Source: G020354785 sp964461435 (GTDB lineage: Bacteria > Bacteroidota > Bacteroidia > Bacteroidales > UBA10428). From it: DNA of 64,000 nucleotides. Of this stretch, positions 28,001 through 36,207 are shown piece by piece. Made by a program: the position numbers and the translations under genes. Numbering within the stretch: the stretch's first letter is position 1; every line of letters begins with the position of its first letter. Below the pieces are notes generated by a model. It worked only from the letters and a program-made list of their open reading frames with translations. It did not search any database and had not been told where the DNA came from. Location: assembly GCA_964461435.1 (NCBI GenBank), contig CAYWUI010000004.1, positions 37,580 to 101,579 on the forward strand. Reading direction: 5' to 3'.

Positions 28001-29253
28001 TTAGCAGTGCGGTTAAAAAATACGGGGAAGAGGAACTGTTCCGGATTATTAAAAAAGATTCGGAGGAGAGAGGCTCTCCTGCGGATTTTGTGCTGAAAAA
28101 CCTGCAGGGCATAAAAGAAAAAAGCAATGAAATTGAATATGAGTATCTAAGCGGTATTTATAGTGACGGATTACCCTGGAATGGTGTTTATGCAAAGGTA
28201 AATGTTAATAATTCAAATCATAAGTGGGTATTCAGGACTGCATCGAGCGGCAGCGGGACAAAAAAGGTGACGACTCTTGCAGATGAATTCACAGGGAAGA
28301 CAGGAAATGATGTAAAAATAGCGTGGAACGGAGGGTATATACTTAATCCCGAACTTGTAGGCAAGCTGGGATTACCCGAATCTTATATAGGGTCACCGCT
28401 GGGGCTGCTGATATCGGACAAAAAAATTGTCAGTCCCCCTTTATATAATAAGGCAGCCTTCATGGTAAACAATGACGGTAAGATAGAGATAAGGAGGGTA
28501 AGCTCAAAAAAGGGAATAACCCTATCGAGAAGGAAAACGAAAGTCGTTATTAACGGAGAAAATTACAATTGTGAGCATCCGGGGCCGGAGCCATGTTATT
28601 ATGATTTGCTGTACAAAAGCGATGAGATTGAAGCTAAAGGCAGGGTCATAGTCAGATTATCGGGAAATATCATTAAGGATATAATAAAAAACAGCAGTTC
28701 GGTAAAAATAATACCTGTCGGACTTACATTATCCTTTCCTGCGGATAGGTTTCCCGGAGATTTTGATGAACTTGAAGCAGAGCTTAACTTAAAAGTAAGC
28801 GGGATCAATAATATTCTCCATGCCGTAGAGGCCGGACCTTTTCTGGTTGACAACGGAAAGGCCGCCATCAACATGGAGGATGGGGGGTGGACCACGAAGA
28901 ATTCTATCGATACCCAGGCTGCCAGACTGGACTACACTGATATGCGCGGTCCCAAAATAGCTGCCGGCCTCGACAGGGATGGTAATTTGCTGGTGCTGAC
29001 TGTTAACGGGCGGATAAGGGAGTCGGTGGGCGCTACGCATACAGACATGTCTGAAATTATGGTTAAGCTTGGTGCAGTTAAGGCTATGGGATTTGACCCC
29101 GGGGGTAGCAGTACACTTGTAGCTGACGGAAAAGTATTAAATATTTCACCCTATAATAAAGAATACGAGGAAAATATCTATTCACTGCCCCCCGAACCAC
29201 GGGCAGTTTCAAATGCAATTTTAGGTTATACTGACGATAATGTAACTACTTGA
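25072..29253 (+). CDS. GT4 glycosyltransferase-phosphodiester glycosidase (NAGPA) fusion
   Basis: A 1393-residue protein with no export signal. Residues 1-600 resemble a GT4 retaining glycosyltransferase: VDGVTIEVEK near the start, HDFYWEGG at 206-213, and the EX7E motif Glu478/Glu486 in EGRGLPIIEA. The C-terminal region from about 1050 matches the phosphodiester glycosidase (NAGPA) family: AWNGGY (1083-1088), DTQAARLDY, and the terminal DPGGSSTLV motif with Asp1342. NAGPA enzymes split sugar-1-phosphodiesters. The middle (about 600-1040) is unassigned. The GT region resembles the separate enzyme at 38217. A MORN/TonB gene starts 1 bp after the stop codon. A coupled transfer/removal activity on a glycan is inference only. 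Confidence 0.8.
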   Translation: MKIRMTVSEMLSILKSEKIKTWFDLGIFIDRFRETKLLPTVKFNGTYKEFKKRITEGGLAFITFLYSVDGVTIEVEKYAKIFRKILKGIKVHYICGRFYPESYKLIEKSIIKYEMPEMRAFDNWKLYKDFYFTKLERGGRKYNELIIKFWEEVLIITEKLGTYIEDNNINLFYLVNICSNPGNISMALATVFVSEYLGIPVINNNHDFYWEGGNKKIDILEKGLKEGPRDFFFNNADIGEVFSIIEVLFPWESRTWINVNINQMQSWRLVIDKGHNPANVAEIGTAVDTDKYFNVSKREKINTFYQFEKILSRYSNALISYSVSDVIKNNLVDSKDPRPILIGAKTRPVEKFLAENIIFLQPTRIIGRKRIELGFKLIKRLFTNVNFVEQFKVTPNLKLTVIVTGPIAVGHFEYYQKLIIRFSELLNVIDPGLRNKVYLAFLFSELDKESFKSRFSNPVGVPELYNIASLVLLPSRTEGRGLPIIEATACGTPIFCRRYFPKNVYSEVIGEHLPEIDRLKVIEFRGKKITSKHADEVFDRVMFPHKYTEEILHNKNAILGRFSLAALTNNINNILHRLYNQVLPNDKSIEIVKAEISRYKKVVNFSNDDLRAILNTKNRHFLPGFGRLAFMLNLKSLIDPSAFRVEEQQIRGFVHSYANKLLKDYSSIAITTEKKIRFFNAVDNIFQYSEGEVKIRHDHSFAYRHRNKNYYPYQDFTAQELTGLVNLLFLKIVNPRARKIVDESPHFFTDWNLALAELTSSSDIAIDDRERLIKKLQTNIPIGIFPGDYVKYELEFFALQSVRSRLRLTIEEELDNKLIIKNKKRLAPVYVFAHTKPIGKWYNKDDIINYIESGKEKELYLLYKHGLIKIIESRQLCLGIHFPQMGAKALKVLRYIRDNKGFLISNRQFASIMSDFVDIDCFHIGNAVHPITANIMGIPVNSGYIQFVPAGIRTTLAYPSPIQTAKDFNQIMGSRLFSSAVKKYGEEELFRIIKKDSEERGSPADFVLKNLQGIKEKSNEIEYEYLSGIYSDGLPWNGVYAKVNVNNSNHKWVFRTASSGSGTKKVTTLADEFTGKTGNDVKIAWNGGYILNPELVGKLGLPESYIGSPLGLLISDKKIVSPPLYNKAAFMVNNDGKIEIRRVSSKKGITLSRRKTKVVINGENYNCEHPGPEPCYYDLLYKSDEIEAKGRVIVRLSGNIIKDIIKNSSSVKIIPVGLTLSFPADRFPGDFDELEAELNLKVSGINNILHAVEAGPFLVDNGKAAINMEDGGWTTKNSIDTQAARLDYTDMRGPKIAAGLDRDGNLLVLTVNGRIRESVGATHTDMSEIMVKLGAVKAMGFDPGGSSTLVADGKVLNISPYNKEYEENIYSLPPEPRAVSNAILGYTDDNVTT

Positions 29254-29254
29254 T

Positions 29255-30136
29255 ATGAAAAGATTTATTGCAGCGAACATAATATTGATAATTACAATTA
29301 GTTGTTATTCGCAATTGATAAAAGATACGATTTACTTTGACAGGAACTGGCAGCAGTCGACAAGGGAAAATGCCGGTTATTACAGGGTTATCAGCAATGA
29401 CAGCAGCGGAAAAATTCAATTCCTGGTCAGGGATTATTACATTTCCGGACATATTCAGATGGCCGGCAATTACAGGTCAATTTATCCTGATTTTAAAACA
29501 GGTCCGTTCAGGTACTGGTATGAGAACGGGAAATGCCAGATAGAATGTAACTTTCATAACAATAAGCTTAATGGCGACTACCTCGAATATTATGATAACG
29601 GGAAGCCAAAAGTGAAGAGGAGCTATGTCAACGGATTAATAAACGGGGCAGAAAAGACCTGGTCTTTGGCAGGTTTCCTGGCAAAGGTGGTTGAATACAG
29701 GTATGGAGCCAGGCACGGCAAATTTTTGACATACTATGATAATGGCCGGCTAATAAGGAAGGACATATATAAAAATGATGAATTTATTAAGGGCAGGTGT
29801 TTTACCCGTGAAGGGAAAGATACTGCCTATTTTGATTATTTTGTCATGCCACGGTTTAATGGGGGGCTGGAAGGATTTAAGGAGTTTATCCTGGAAGGTA
29901 TTAATTATCCTGAAGCTGCCAGCCAGAATAATGAAGAAGCGCAGATATATCTTAATTTTACCATTGACAAGCAGGGAAATGTGATAAAAGCAAGAATAAT
30001 AAAAGCGGGCAAGGAATATTTTAATGAAGAGGTAATGAGGGTTATAAGCTTATCTCCCAGGTGGATCCCGGGCAAAAAGGATGGTAAAATAATAGATGTC
30101 TCAATTACAATTCCTATAAGATTTAAAATAGACTGA
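29255..30136 (+). CDS. Secreted MORN-repeat protein with TonB C-terminal domain
   Basis: 293 residues: an N-terminal signal peptide (hydrophobic 5-17, ending near CYS-Q), a central block of MORN/YwqK-like repeats (about 65-170, e.g. GPFRYWYENGKCQIE and LNGDYLEYYDNGKPKVK), then a TonB-like C-terminal domain (about 200-293) with EGINYPEAA, DKQGNVIKARIIK and PRWIPGKKDG. There is no transmembrane anchor beyond the signal sequence, so it is not a classical energy-transducing TonB. The gene starts 1 bp after the stop of the glycosyltransferase/NAGPA gene and is almost certainly co-transcribed and possibly translationally coupled with it. Its role is unknown. Confidence 0.82.
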   Translation: MKRFIAANIILIITISCYSQLIKDTIYFDRNWQQSTRENAGYYRVISNDSSGKIQFLVRDYYISGHIQMAGNYRSIYPDFKTGPFRYWYENGKCQIECNFHNNKLNGDYLEYYDNGKPKVKRSYVNGLINGAEKTWSLAGFLAKVVEYRYGARHGKFLTYYDNGRLIRKDIYKNDEFIKGRCFTREGKDTAYFDYFVMPRFNGGLEGFKEFILEGINYPEAASQNNEEAQIYLNFTIDKQGNVIKARIIKAGKEYFNEEVMRVISLSPRWIPGKKDGKIIDVSITIPIRFKID

Positions 30137-30500
30137 ATTCTCTTAAAAAATATCATCTTTCGTATAATTATAACATCCTGTATTTAAAATCCTATACGTC
30201 AAATAATTAGATAAAGCAGTTCATAAAAATGCCGGTTTTATTGTTCAGGGGACTATTGCTTTCAGGTAAACAAAAATTAATGATGCATCTCATTATAGAT
30301 TAATGCATTATATTAAGCCTGCCTACATTAATAGGCATTTCATTTTGATTATATCATTTATTTATTATTAAATTTGCAGTCGAATAAATAAATAATCATT
30401 ACAATTTATATTTACAAAAACAAACATCCTCGAAAACTGTCCTTAAGAATATATTATTCTAATTTATAAGCTTTTAAATTTTACACTAACAATTAATCAG
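30137..30500. other. 364 bp intergenic region before the carboxylase operon
   Basis: No gene seen. It holds a small hairpin GCCTA-CATTAA-TAGGC (30321-30336) that could end the upstream transcript or fold in a leader, and the promoter described at 30344-30377. The predicted mRNA leader of the next gene is unusually long, about 115 nt. Confidence 0.4.
30344..30377 (+). promoter_or_regulatory. Predicted promoter of the acyl-CoA carboxylase operon
   Basis: TTTG at 30344-30347 and TAAATTTGC at 30369-30377 with a 21 bp spacer fit the Bacteroidota -33/-7 consensus well. The start codon is 123 bp further on. Confidence 0.6.
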
Positions 30501-32057
30501 ATGGACATAGAAGGTAAATTGTACAAAAGATTTCTGGAGCGCTATGATAAATACATGGAGCAGCACGGGGACGAAGTTAGTGAGAAGCAGCACTCCAAGG
30601 GAAAGCTGACTGCAAGAGAAAGGATCGAATTGTTATTTGATCCTGACACTTTTGAAGAGATTGATGCATTTTCCAAGCCCTATCCGTCAGGTGGTGAATT
30701 CGGGAAGATTGTTTCGGCCTATGGTGATGGTGTGATTATAGGGCATGGAAGGGTTGCGGGGAGGCTGGCATTTGTATATGCGCAGGATTTTATTATTATG
30801 GGAGGCTCCCTGGGGTCGGTGCATGCCTCAAAAATTGCAAAGATACAGGATATGGCGCTTAAGATGGGCGCTCCGATGATTGGATTGATTGATTCGGGAG
30901 GGGCCCGCATTCAGGAGGGAGTAGCAAGCCTTGCAGGGTATGCCAGTATTTTTCACAGAAATGTCAAGTCTTCAGGTGTCATACCGCAGATTTCGGTAAT
31001 TATGGGTCCCGCTGCCGGGGGAGCGGTGTATTCGCCGGCATTAACCGATTTTGTATTTATGACTAACAAAACGAGTTATATGTTTGTTACAGGGCCCAAT
31101 GTGGTTAAGGAGGTGCTGAATGAGGATGTAACTTTTGACGAGCTGGGGGGAGCCAACGTACATATGCAAAAGAGTGGTGTCGCGCAGTTTGTATATGAAG
31201 ATGAAGAGAATACCATCAGGGGTGTCCAGAAATTACTTTCGTATCTGCCGTCAAACAATCTTGAGAATCCGCCTTATGTTGATTGTGGCGATACTGAGGA
31301 GCATACAGAAGATAAGCTGCGCGAGATAGTGCCTGATGATCCGAATAAACCATATGATATAAAGGATATAATAAACCTGATAGCCGATAAGGGAACGTTT
31401 TTTGAGGTGTCCGAGTACTATGCCCAGAATGTTGTTATCGGATTTGGCAGGTTGAGGGGAAAGACTATAGGCATATTAGCCAATCAGCCGAAGATCCTTG
31501 CCGGAACCCTGGATATAAATTCTTCTATAAAGGGTGCCCGGTTCATACGCTTTTGTGATGCTTTTAATATACCTATACTGACACTTGAAGATGTGCCCGG
31601 CTTCCTTCCGGGAATTGACCAGGAGCATAACGGAATAATAAAGCACGGGGCCAAATTACTGTATGCATATAGCGATTCAACGGTTCCCAAGATTACTGTC
31701 ATAGTAAGAAAATCATATGGAGGAGCATATTGTGTTATGAACAGTAAAAACCTGGGAGGAGATTTTAATTTTGCATGGCCCACAGCTGAAATTGCTGTAA
31801 TGGGACCGGAAGGGGCGGTGTCAATACTGTTCAGAAAACGGCTGGCTGAGGCTTCCGATCCTGAAAAGCTGAAGAAAGAATTAGCTGTAAAATACCGTGA
31901 AGAGGTAGCAAATCCTTTTATTGCCGATGAAAAGGGCTATATTGATGAAGTAATTGACCCTGCAATTACAAGGAAGAAGCTTATTACGGCATTTGATGCG
32001 CTGGAAAACAAGCATGTAAGTGTTCCCTCGAGGAAACACGGCAATATTCCATTATAA
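30501..32057 (+). CDS. Acyl-CoA carboxylase, carboxyltransferase (beta) subunit
   Basis: 518-residue carboxyltransferase of the propionyl-CoA carboxylase/methylmalonyl-CoA decarboxylase type, which moves CO2 between biotin and an acyl-CoA. KGKLTARERIELLFDP near the N-terminus, GGSLGSVHASKIAK, GPAAGGAVYSPAL and the C-terminal GPEGAVSILFRK are typical. It heads a three-gene operon with a biotin carboxylase (105 bp downstream) and a biotin carrier. With an ATP-dependent biotin carboxylase present, the complex most likely carboxylates propionyl-CoA (or acetyl-CoA). No methylmalonyl-CoA mutase or epimerase is in the window. Confidence 0.94.
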   Translation: MDIEGKLYKRFLERYDKYMEQHGDEVSEKQHSKGKLTARERIELLFDPDTFEEIDAFSKPYPSGGEFGKIVSAYGDGVIIGHGRVAGRLAFVYAQDFIIMGGSLGSVHASKIAKIQDMALKMGAPMIGLIDSGGARIQEGVASLAGYASIFHRNVKSSGVIPQISVIMGPAAGGAVYSPALTDFVFMTNKTSYMFVTGPNVVKEVLNEDVTFDELGGANVHMQKSGVAQFVYEDEENTIRGVQKLLSYLPSNNLENPPYVDCGDTEEHTEDKLREIVPDDPNKPYDIKDIINLIADKGTFFEVSEYYAQNVVIGFGRLRGKTIGILANQPKILAGTLDINSSIKGARFIRFCDAFNIPILTLEDVPGFLPGIDQEHNGIIKHGAKLLYAYSDSTVPKITVIVRKSYGGAYCVMNSKNLGGDFNFAWPTAEIAVMGPEGAVSILFRKRLAEASDPEKLKKELAVKYREEVANPFIADEKGYIDEVIDPAITRKKLITAFDALENKHVSVPSRKHGNIPL

Positions 32058-32161
32058 TTGCGGATAAATTTTTTACCACATCAAGAAAAAATTATATTAA
32101 TTACAGTCTTGTTTTAGTACAATTTTTTAATACATTTGAATTCTCCTTTTAACCCTTTATT

Positions 32162-33667
32162 ATGAAAATTAAGAGTCTGCTAATTGCCAATCGCGGAGAG
32201 ATAGCCTTGCGCATTAACAGTACGGCGAAGAAGTTGGGGATAAAGACTTTTGGTATAAAAACTGCGAAGGAGCCCAATGCATATTATCTTAAGCATGTTG
32301 ATCAGATTTGTGACTTTTCCGATGATATTGGAGAAATACCTGAATTTCTGGATATTGAAAAAATAATAAATGCTGCCAGAAGCAATAAGATTGACGCTAT
32401 TCACCCGGGGTACGGATTTTTAGCCGAGAGCCCTTATTTTGCCACACGCTGTGAAGAGGAGAAAATCTGCTTTATTGGTCCTTCTGCTTCAGCTATTTAT
32501 AAAATGGGCAACAAGACCATAGCCAAGCAGCTGGCAACAAGGTACGATATACCATTATTAAAGGGCAGTATAGGCAATATTATAAACGTAGCCCATGCAA
32601 AGGAGATAGCAAAAAAGATAGGTTATCCTGTAATATTGAAGGCTGCTGCAGGAGGCGGGGGAAGAGGCATGAGAATAGTGGAGAAGGAAGTAAAGCTGGA
32701 AAAAATGTTTAAAATGGCTACTGACGAAGCTGAGAAAGCATTCGGCGATCGCTCATTATTTATTGAAAAATATGTCAGGAATCCCCGTCATATTGAATTC
32801 CAGATTCTGGGCGATAAGCACGGCAATATTGTCCATCTTGGTGAGAGGGAGTGTTCCATACAGCGCAAGCACCAGAAACTCATTGAAGAATCACCGTCCG
32901 TCATAGTGGATAAGAAGCTCAGGAGAAAGATGGGCGAAGCGGCGGTACGTATAGCGGAATCGGTAGGCTATTACAGCACGGGGACCGTAGAATTCCTTGT
33001 TGACGATGCCAGAAACTACTATTTTATGGAAATGAATACAAGGATTCAGGTTGAACATCCTGTAACAGAAATGACTGCAGCCATAGATCTTATCGAGCAG
33101 CAAATCAGGATTGCCGAAGGAGAAAAGCTGCCATTCACACAAAAGAACATCAAGTTAAAAGGATGGGCTATTGAGTTGAGAATAAATGCCGAAGATGTCC
33201 AGGCAGGCTTCTCCCCCAGTATTGGCACAATTGAAAAAATCAGTTATCCGAAAGGTAAAAATATTCGTATTGACAGTGGTATTAACAGCTCCTCAGTTGT
33301 TACTCCTTACTTTGATTCAATGATTGCCAAGCTTATAGTGCATGGCGAAACAAGGGAAAAAGCCATATCGGCGGCTGTAAGTGCACTGAAGAAGTTCTGG
33401 GTAAAGGGAATTAAAACGACAATTCCCTTTTGTCTTGCAGTACTTACGAACAAGAAATTTAAAAAGGGAGAATTTAACACATCCTTTATTGATAAGGAAA
33501 TGGACAAGCTTTATTACCAGGAGGCTGACGACGAGATGCTTGCTGCTTACGTGGCAGCATTTGATTTTGCAGCAGAACTCGAAACAGACCGCTCAACTTA
33601 TGTTAACTTTCAGCAGGGCAAGAACATAAGCCCCTGGGTATTGAATAAAAGGCTCAGATCAATTTAA
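32162..33667 (+). CDS. Biotin carboxylase subunit of acyl-CoA carboxylase
   Basis: ATP-grasp biotin carboxylase (501 residues), making carboxybiotin from bicarbonate and ATP. Seen are IANRGEIALRI at residues 8-18, the glycine-rich ATP loop AAAGGGGRGMRIV, HLGERECSIQRKHQK, MNTRIQVEHPVTE and the C-terminal lid region. The length is that of a free-standing subunit; the carrier domain is a separate gene starting 15 bp downstream. The spacing and common strand place it in the operon that starts at 30501. Confidence 0.95.
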   Translation: MKIKSLLIANRGEIALRINSTAKKLGIKTFGIKTAKEPNAYYLKHVDQICDFSDDIGEIPEFLDIEKIINAARSNKIDAIHPGYGFLAESPYFATRCEEEKICFIGPSASAIYKMGNKTIAKQLATRYDIPLLKGSIGNIINVAHAKEIAKKIGYPVILKAAAGGGGRGMRIVEKEVKLEKMFKMATDEAEKAFGDRSLFIEKYVRNPRHIEFQILGDKHGNIVHLGERECSIQRKHQKLIEESPSVIVDKKLRRKMGEAAVRIAESVGYYSTGTVEFLVDDARNYYFMEMNTRIQVEHPVTEMTAAIDLIEQQIRIAEGEKLPFTQKNIKLKGWAIELRINAEDVQAGFSPSIGTIEKISYPKGKNIRIDSGINSSSVVTPYFDSMIAKLIVHGETREKAISAAVSALKKFWVKGIKTTIPFCLAVLTNKKFKKGEFNTSFIDKEMDKLYYQEADDEMLAAYVAAFDFAAELETDRSTYVNFQQGKNISPWVLNKRLRSI

Positions 33668-33682
33668 TTCTAAATCAGGATT

Positions 33683-34222
33683 ATGAAAGTGCATAATAAG
33701 AAAAGCAAATTCGTTAATGATGAGTATATTGCTGTTACACAGAAGAATAAAAGATACAAGATAAACAGTCTTTTTAGTGAAGATCTTAAAATAAACAATA
33801 AGAAGGCGGATATAAAAATATTTGAAAGCGAAGAAGGATTCACATACCTTGTATGGAAGAACAGAAAATACCTGGCTGAAATTATTGATAAAAGCCAGAA
33901 TAAATATACCGTTTTATTAAATGGGGTCGGCTATTCGTTCTCTGTCGAATCTCCTATATCATACAAAAGGAAAAAATACCTGGACAAGCACAAGGAGAAA
34001 AGTAAGACCGAAGCAATAATTGCCCCTATGCCCGGTAAAATTATTGATCTGCTTGTTGAGGAAAATGCCGAGATAAAGGAAGGGGAGCCCATTCTCATTC
34101 TGGAAGCTATGAAAATGCAGAATGAGATAAGCTCAAATGTTACGGGCAAAATAAAAAAGATACTGGTAAAGCAGAATGATTCCGTAGCAAAAGATGATGT
34201 GTTGCTGGAAATAGAAAAGTAG
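33683..34222 (+). CDS. Biotin carboxyl carrier protein of acyl-CoA carboxylase
   Basis: 179-residue carrier. The C-terminal biotinyl domain (about 108-178) contains APMPGKIIDLLVEEN and the biotinylation motif EAMKMQ with Lys144. The N-terminal 105 residues are a linker region typical of the short Bacteroidota carriers, which have little recognisable structure. It is the third gene of the carboxylase operon and swings carboxybiotin between the two upstream subunits. Its stop is 2 bp from the convergent DUF6599-like gene. Confidence 0.93.
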   Translation: MKVHNKKSKFVNDEYIAVTQKNKRYKINSLFSEDLKINNKKADIKIFESEEGFTYLVWKNRKYLAEIIDKSQNKYTVLLNGVGYSFSVESPISYKRKKYLDKHKEKSKTEAIIAPMPGKIIDLLVEENAEIKEGEPILILEAMKMQNEISSNVTGKIKKILVKQNDSVAKDDVLLEIEK

Positions 34223-34224
34223 GT

Positions 34225-35076
34225 TCACATTTTAACCCTGACTTTATTTATATAGTCGATAGCAAGGTCTTTATCAGTGGTATTGATAACCCCGATCATA
34301 TAATTGGAATTGACCAGTATAAACAGCATGCCGTTAAAAAAATCATGTATTATGCGGATATTGCTCTCTTCGGTTATTTTATCCTCATTCAGCAAAGCTG
34401 AATAACTTTCCAGCATTGACTTTACTTCGGATTCGCTGTTCAGCTTGATGATAAACATTTTAAACTTTTCCTTCATATCATATTCGGCGGTGAAGGCTGA
34501 ATGTAAAATGCTATAGCCCAGGAAGTCCCGTGCTATGTAACTTTCACTGTTGGCAATCTTCCCTTCGGGGGGAAAAAGGCCGAGCACCGGGGGCCATTTA
34601 TTACCTGTATCCAGTGTATTATTAATTGCCGCGGCAATTTCCAGGAATGCTGCCTTATCAGCAAGAGAGTTACCGGATGAGCTCATTTTCACATAATACT
34701 GTCCGGTGAAAAAGTTCAGGACGCCGGGCTCATAATAGCCCTGCACGCCAACATCAACAAAATTGTAATCCGGCATTCTTTCGGCTGAATAAATGCCGAA
34801 GGCATTATCGGCTGAACTGTGCCTGTACAGTTCAACATTTATTGCTTTACCTTTATTATTGGTATAAACGGCAATGAATAAATTCTCAAAATCGTAAGCC
34901 AGGTAAATATCTGCAGCTCCGTCAATATATTCCCACAGTGTAACATTATCGTATACGATATCATTTATATCCGTTTTCCATCCTTTGATACCGGGGAAAA
35001 GACTACGGGGATTACCTTTAACGGCTATTGAGGCCAGCGAACAAAAAATAGCAAGAAATAAAAGATGTTTCTTCAT
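34225..35076 (-). CDS. Secreted DUF6599-like protein
   Basis: A 283-residue exported protein with signal peptide MKKHLLFLAIFCSLASIAVKG. The mature sequence has YDNVTLWEYIDGAADIYLAYDF and later ELYRHSSADNAFGIYSAERMP, patterns I associate with the uncharacterised DUF6599 family of secreted proteins. Start: the frame extends upstream to 35205, but the ATG at 35076 begins the signal peptide and is the probable initiation site. It is divergent from the orphan TolC-like/adaptor genes. No biochemical role is known. Confidence 0.68.
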   Translation of the reverse strand: MKKHLLFLAIFCSLASIAVKGNPRSLFPGIKGWKTDINDIVYDNVTLWEYIDGAADIYLAYDFENLFIAVYTNNKGKAINVELYRHSSADNAFGIYSAERMPDYNFVDVGVQGYYEPGVLNFFTGQYYVKMSSSGNSLADKAAFLEIAAAINNTLDTGNKWPPVLGLFPPEGKIANSESYIARDFLGYSILHSAFTAEYDMKEKFKMFIIKLNSESEVKSMLESYSALLNEDKITEESNIRIIHDFFNGMLFILVNSNYMIGVINTTDKDLAIDYINKVRVKM

Positions 35077-35266
35077 TTTATAACAGTATAAATGGATTAC
35101 TAAATTAAAAAAATATTCGATACTTACAGAGAGGGAGTTACTCTTTACGATTTGCTGCTGGTTGAAAACTTCTGAAAAATCAGTCCCCAAATTCCTCAAA
35201 AACATAATAGTTTTGGCAGTCGGAACGGTTTATGCAACTGCTTTATTAATTTCTTTCCGGCAACAT

Positions 35267-35416
35267 ATGGACATGTGGAAAAGAGTTATCTATACAGGTA
35301 TTATATTTTGCTGTTTTCTGGCATTATTTTCCCTTAGCAACAGTCAGGATCACGCCGGGGCAAGGGATAACAGCATTCCAGATATGTATTTTGAAAAACA
35401 AATAATATCAGAATAA
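35267..35416 (+). CDS. Possible small membrane or secreted protein
   Basis: A 49-codon frame beginning MDMWKRVIYTGIIF, with one strong hydrophobic stretch (about 7-24) and a polar tail, which could be a signal peptide or membrane anchor. The same frame extends upstream to TTG 35162 (84 residues) and would then have a second hydrophobic segment. It ends 2 bp before the TolC-like gene, so it could be a small subunit of that locus, or the decayed end of a larger gene. No ribosome-binding site decides the start, and I recognise no family. Confidence 0.35.
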   Translation: MDMWKRVIYTGIIFCCFLALFSLSNSQDHAGARDNSIPDMYFEKQIISE

Positions 35417-35418
35417 TT

Positions 35419-36207
35419 ATGTTAAATACGATATTTAAAGTATTTTATTTTTCTTTAATACTGACTTTTTTGGTAGGACCGGCAGAGGGTGAGGAGACAA
35501 AGATAATCGGACTGGCAGATGCGCTGGCCCTGGCCGCAAAAAATTTACACGATACCATTTCTGATGTTTATGCAGTAAGCATTAAGTCGGAATATTACAC
35601 ATGGATTTACAACCACAACAGGTTAAAGGTTTTAGATGAGAAAAAAGTATTATACAGTGATTTAATGGCAATAGCGGAGTTACATTATAAATCGGGTGAA
35701 ATGGACATACAAGGCAAAGCGGGGGCTGAGATCGAATATTTAAAAGTTGAATTGCAGTACTCGGATGCCAGGAATGATATTTTTATTTCGGAGAATAACC
35801 TGATAAAGTTGCTGTTTACCGGTAGTGATATTCAGCCTGAGAGTGACAGCCTGGGGAAATATTACCTGGAGCCAGGCAGGATGGAAATGCCGGAAAGCGA
35901 CAGCCTTACGAATGATTATTCCGGCTTTTTGCTGCAAGGGGAGTACACAAATCTGAAACTCCTGTTGAAGAAGTATGACGATCAGCTGGCATATTACGGG
36001 AAAATTTATGGTCTTTCGCAGTGCCTTATTGATGCTGCCAGGCTAAGGTACGAAAATGAAGATATAGAATATCTTGATTATACCGGACTGGTAAACGCGG
36101 CTATTGATTTAAAGCTTAAGTACCTGGAGACACTGAATTTATATAACCAGGCCGCAATTAAAATAGAATTATACATAAACAAAAATCTGCATAATGAAAA
36201 AAATTAG
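35419..36207 (+). CDS. Short TolC-like outer membrane efflux protein
   Basis: 262 residues with an N-terminal signal peptide (about 1-25). Two TolC-family helix segments are seen: LHYKSGEMDIQGKAGAEIEY and ARLRYENEDIEYLDYTGLV followed by LKYLETLNLYNQAAIKIEL. They resemble the outer membrane factor that many Bacteroidota fuse to CusA/CzcA-type RND pumps. A normal TolC protein has over 400 residues, so this version is reduced, with the middle replaced by a shorter acidic, serine-rich linker. It overlaps the adaptor gene by 14 bp. No pump gene is adjacent. Confidence 0.7.
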   Translation: MLNTIFKVFYFSLILTFLVGPAEGEETKIIGLADALALAAKNLHDTISDVYAVSIKSEYYTWIYNHNRLKVLDEKKVLYSDLMAIAELHYKSGEMDIQGKAGAEIEYLKVELQYSDARNDIFISENNLIKLLFTGSDIQPESDSLGKYYLEPGRMEMPESDSLTNDYSGFLLQGEYTNLKLLLKKYDDQLAYYGKIYGLSQCLIDAARLRYENEDIEYLDYTGLVNAAIDLKLKYLETLNLYNQAAIKIELYINKNLHNEKN

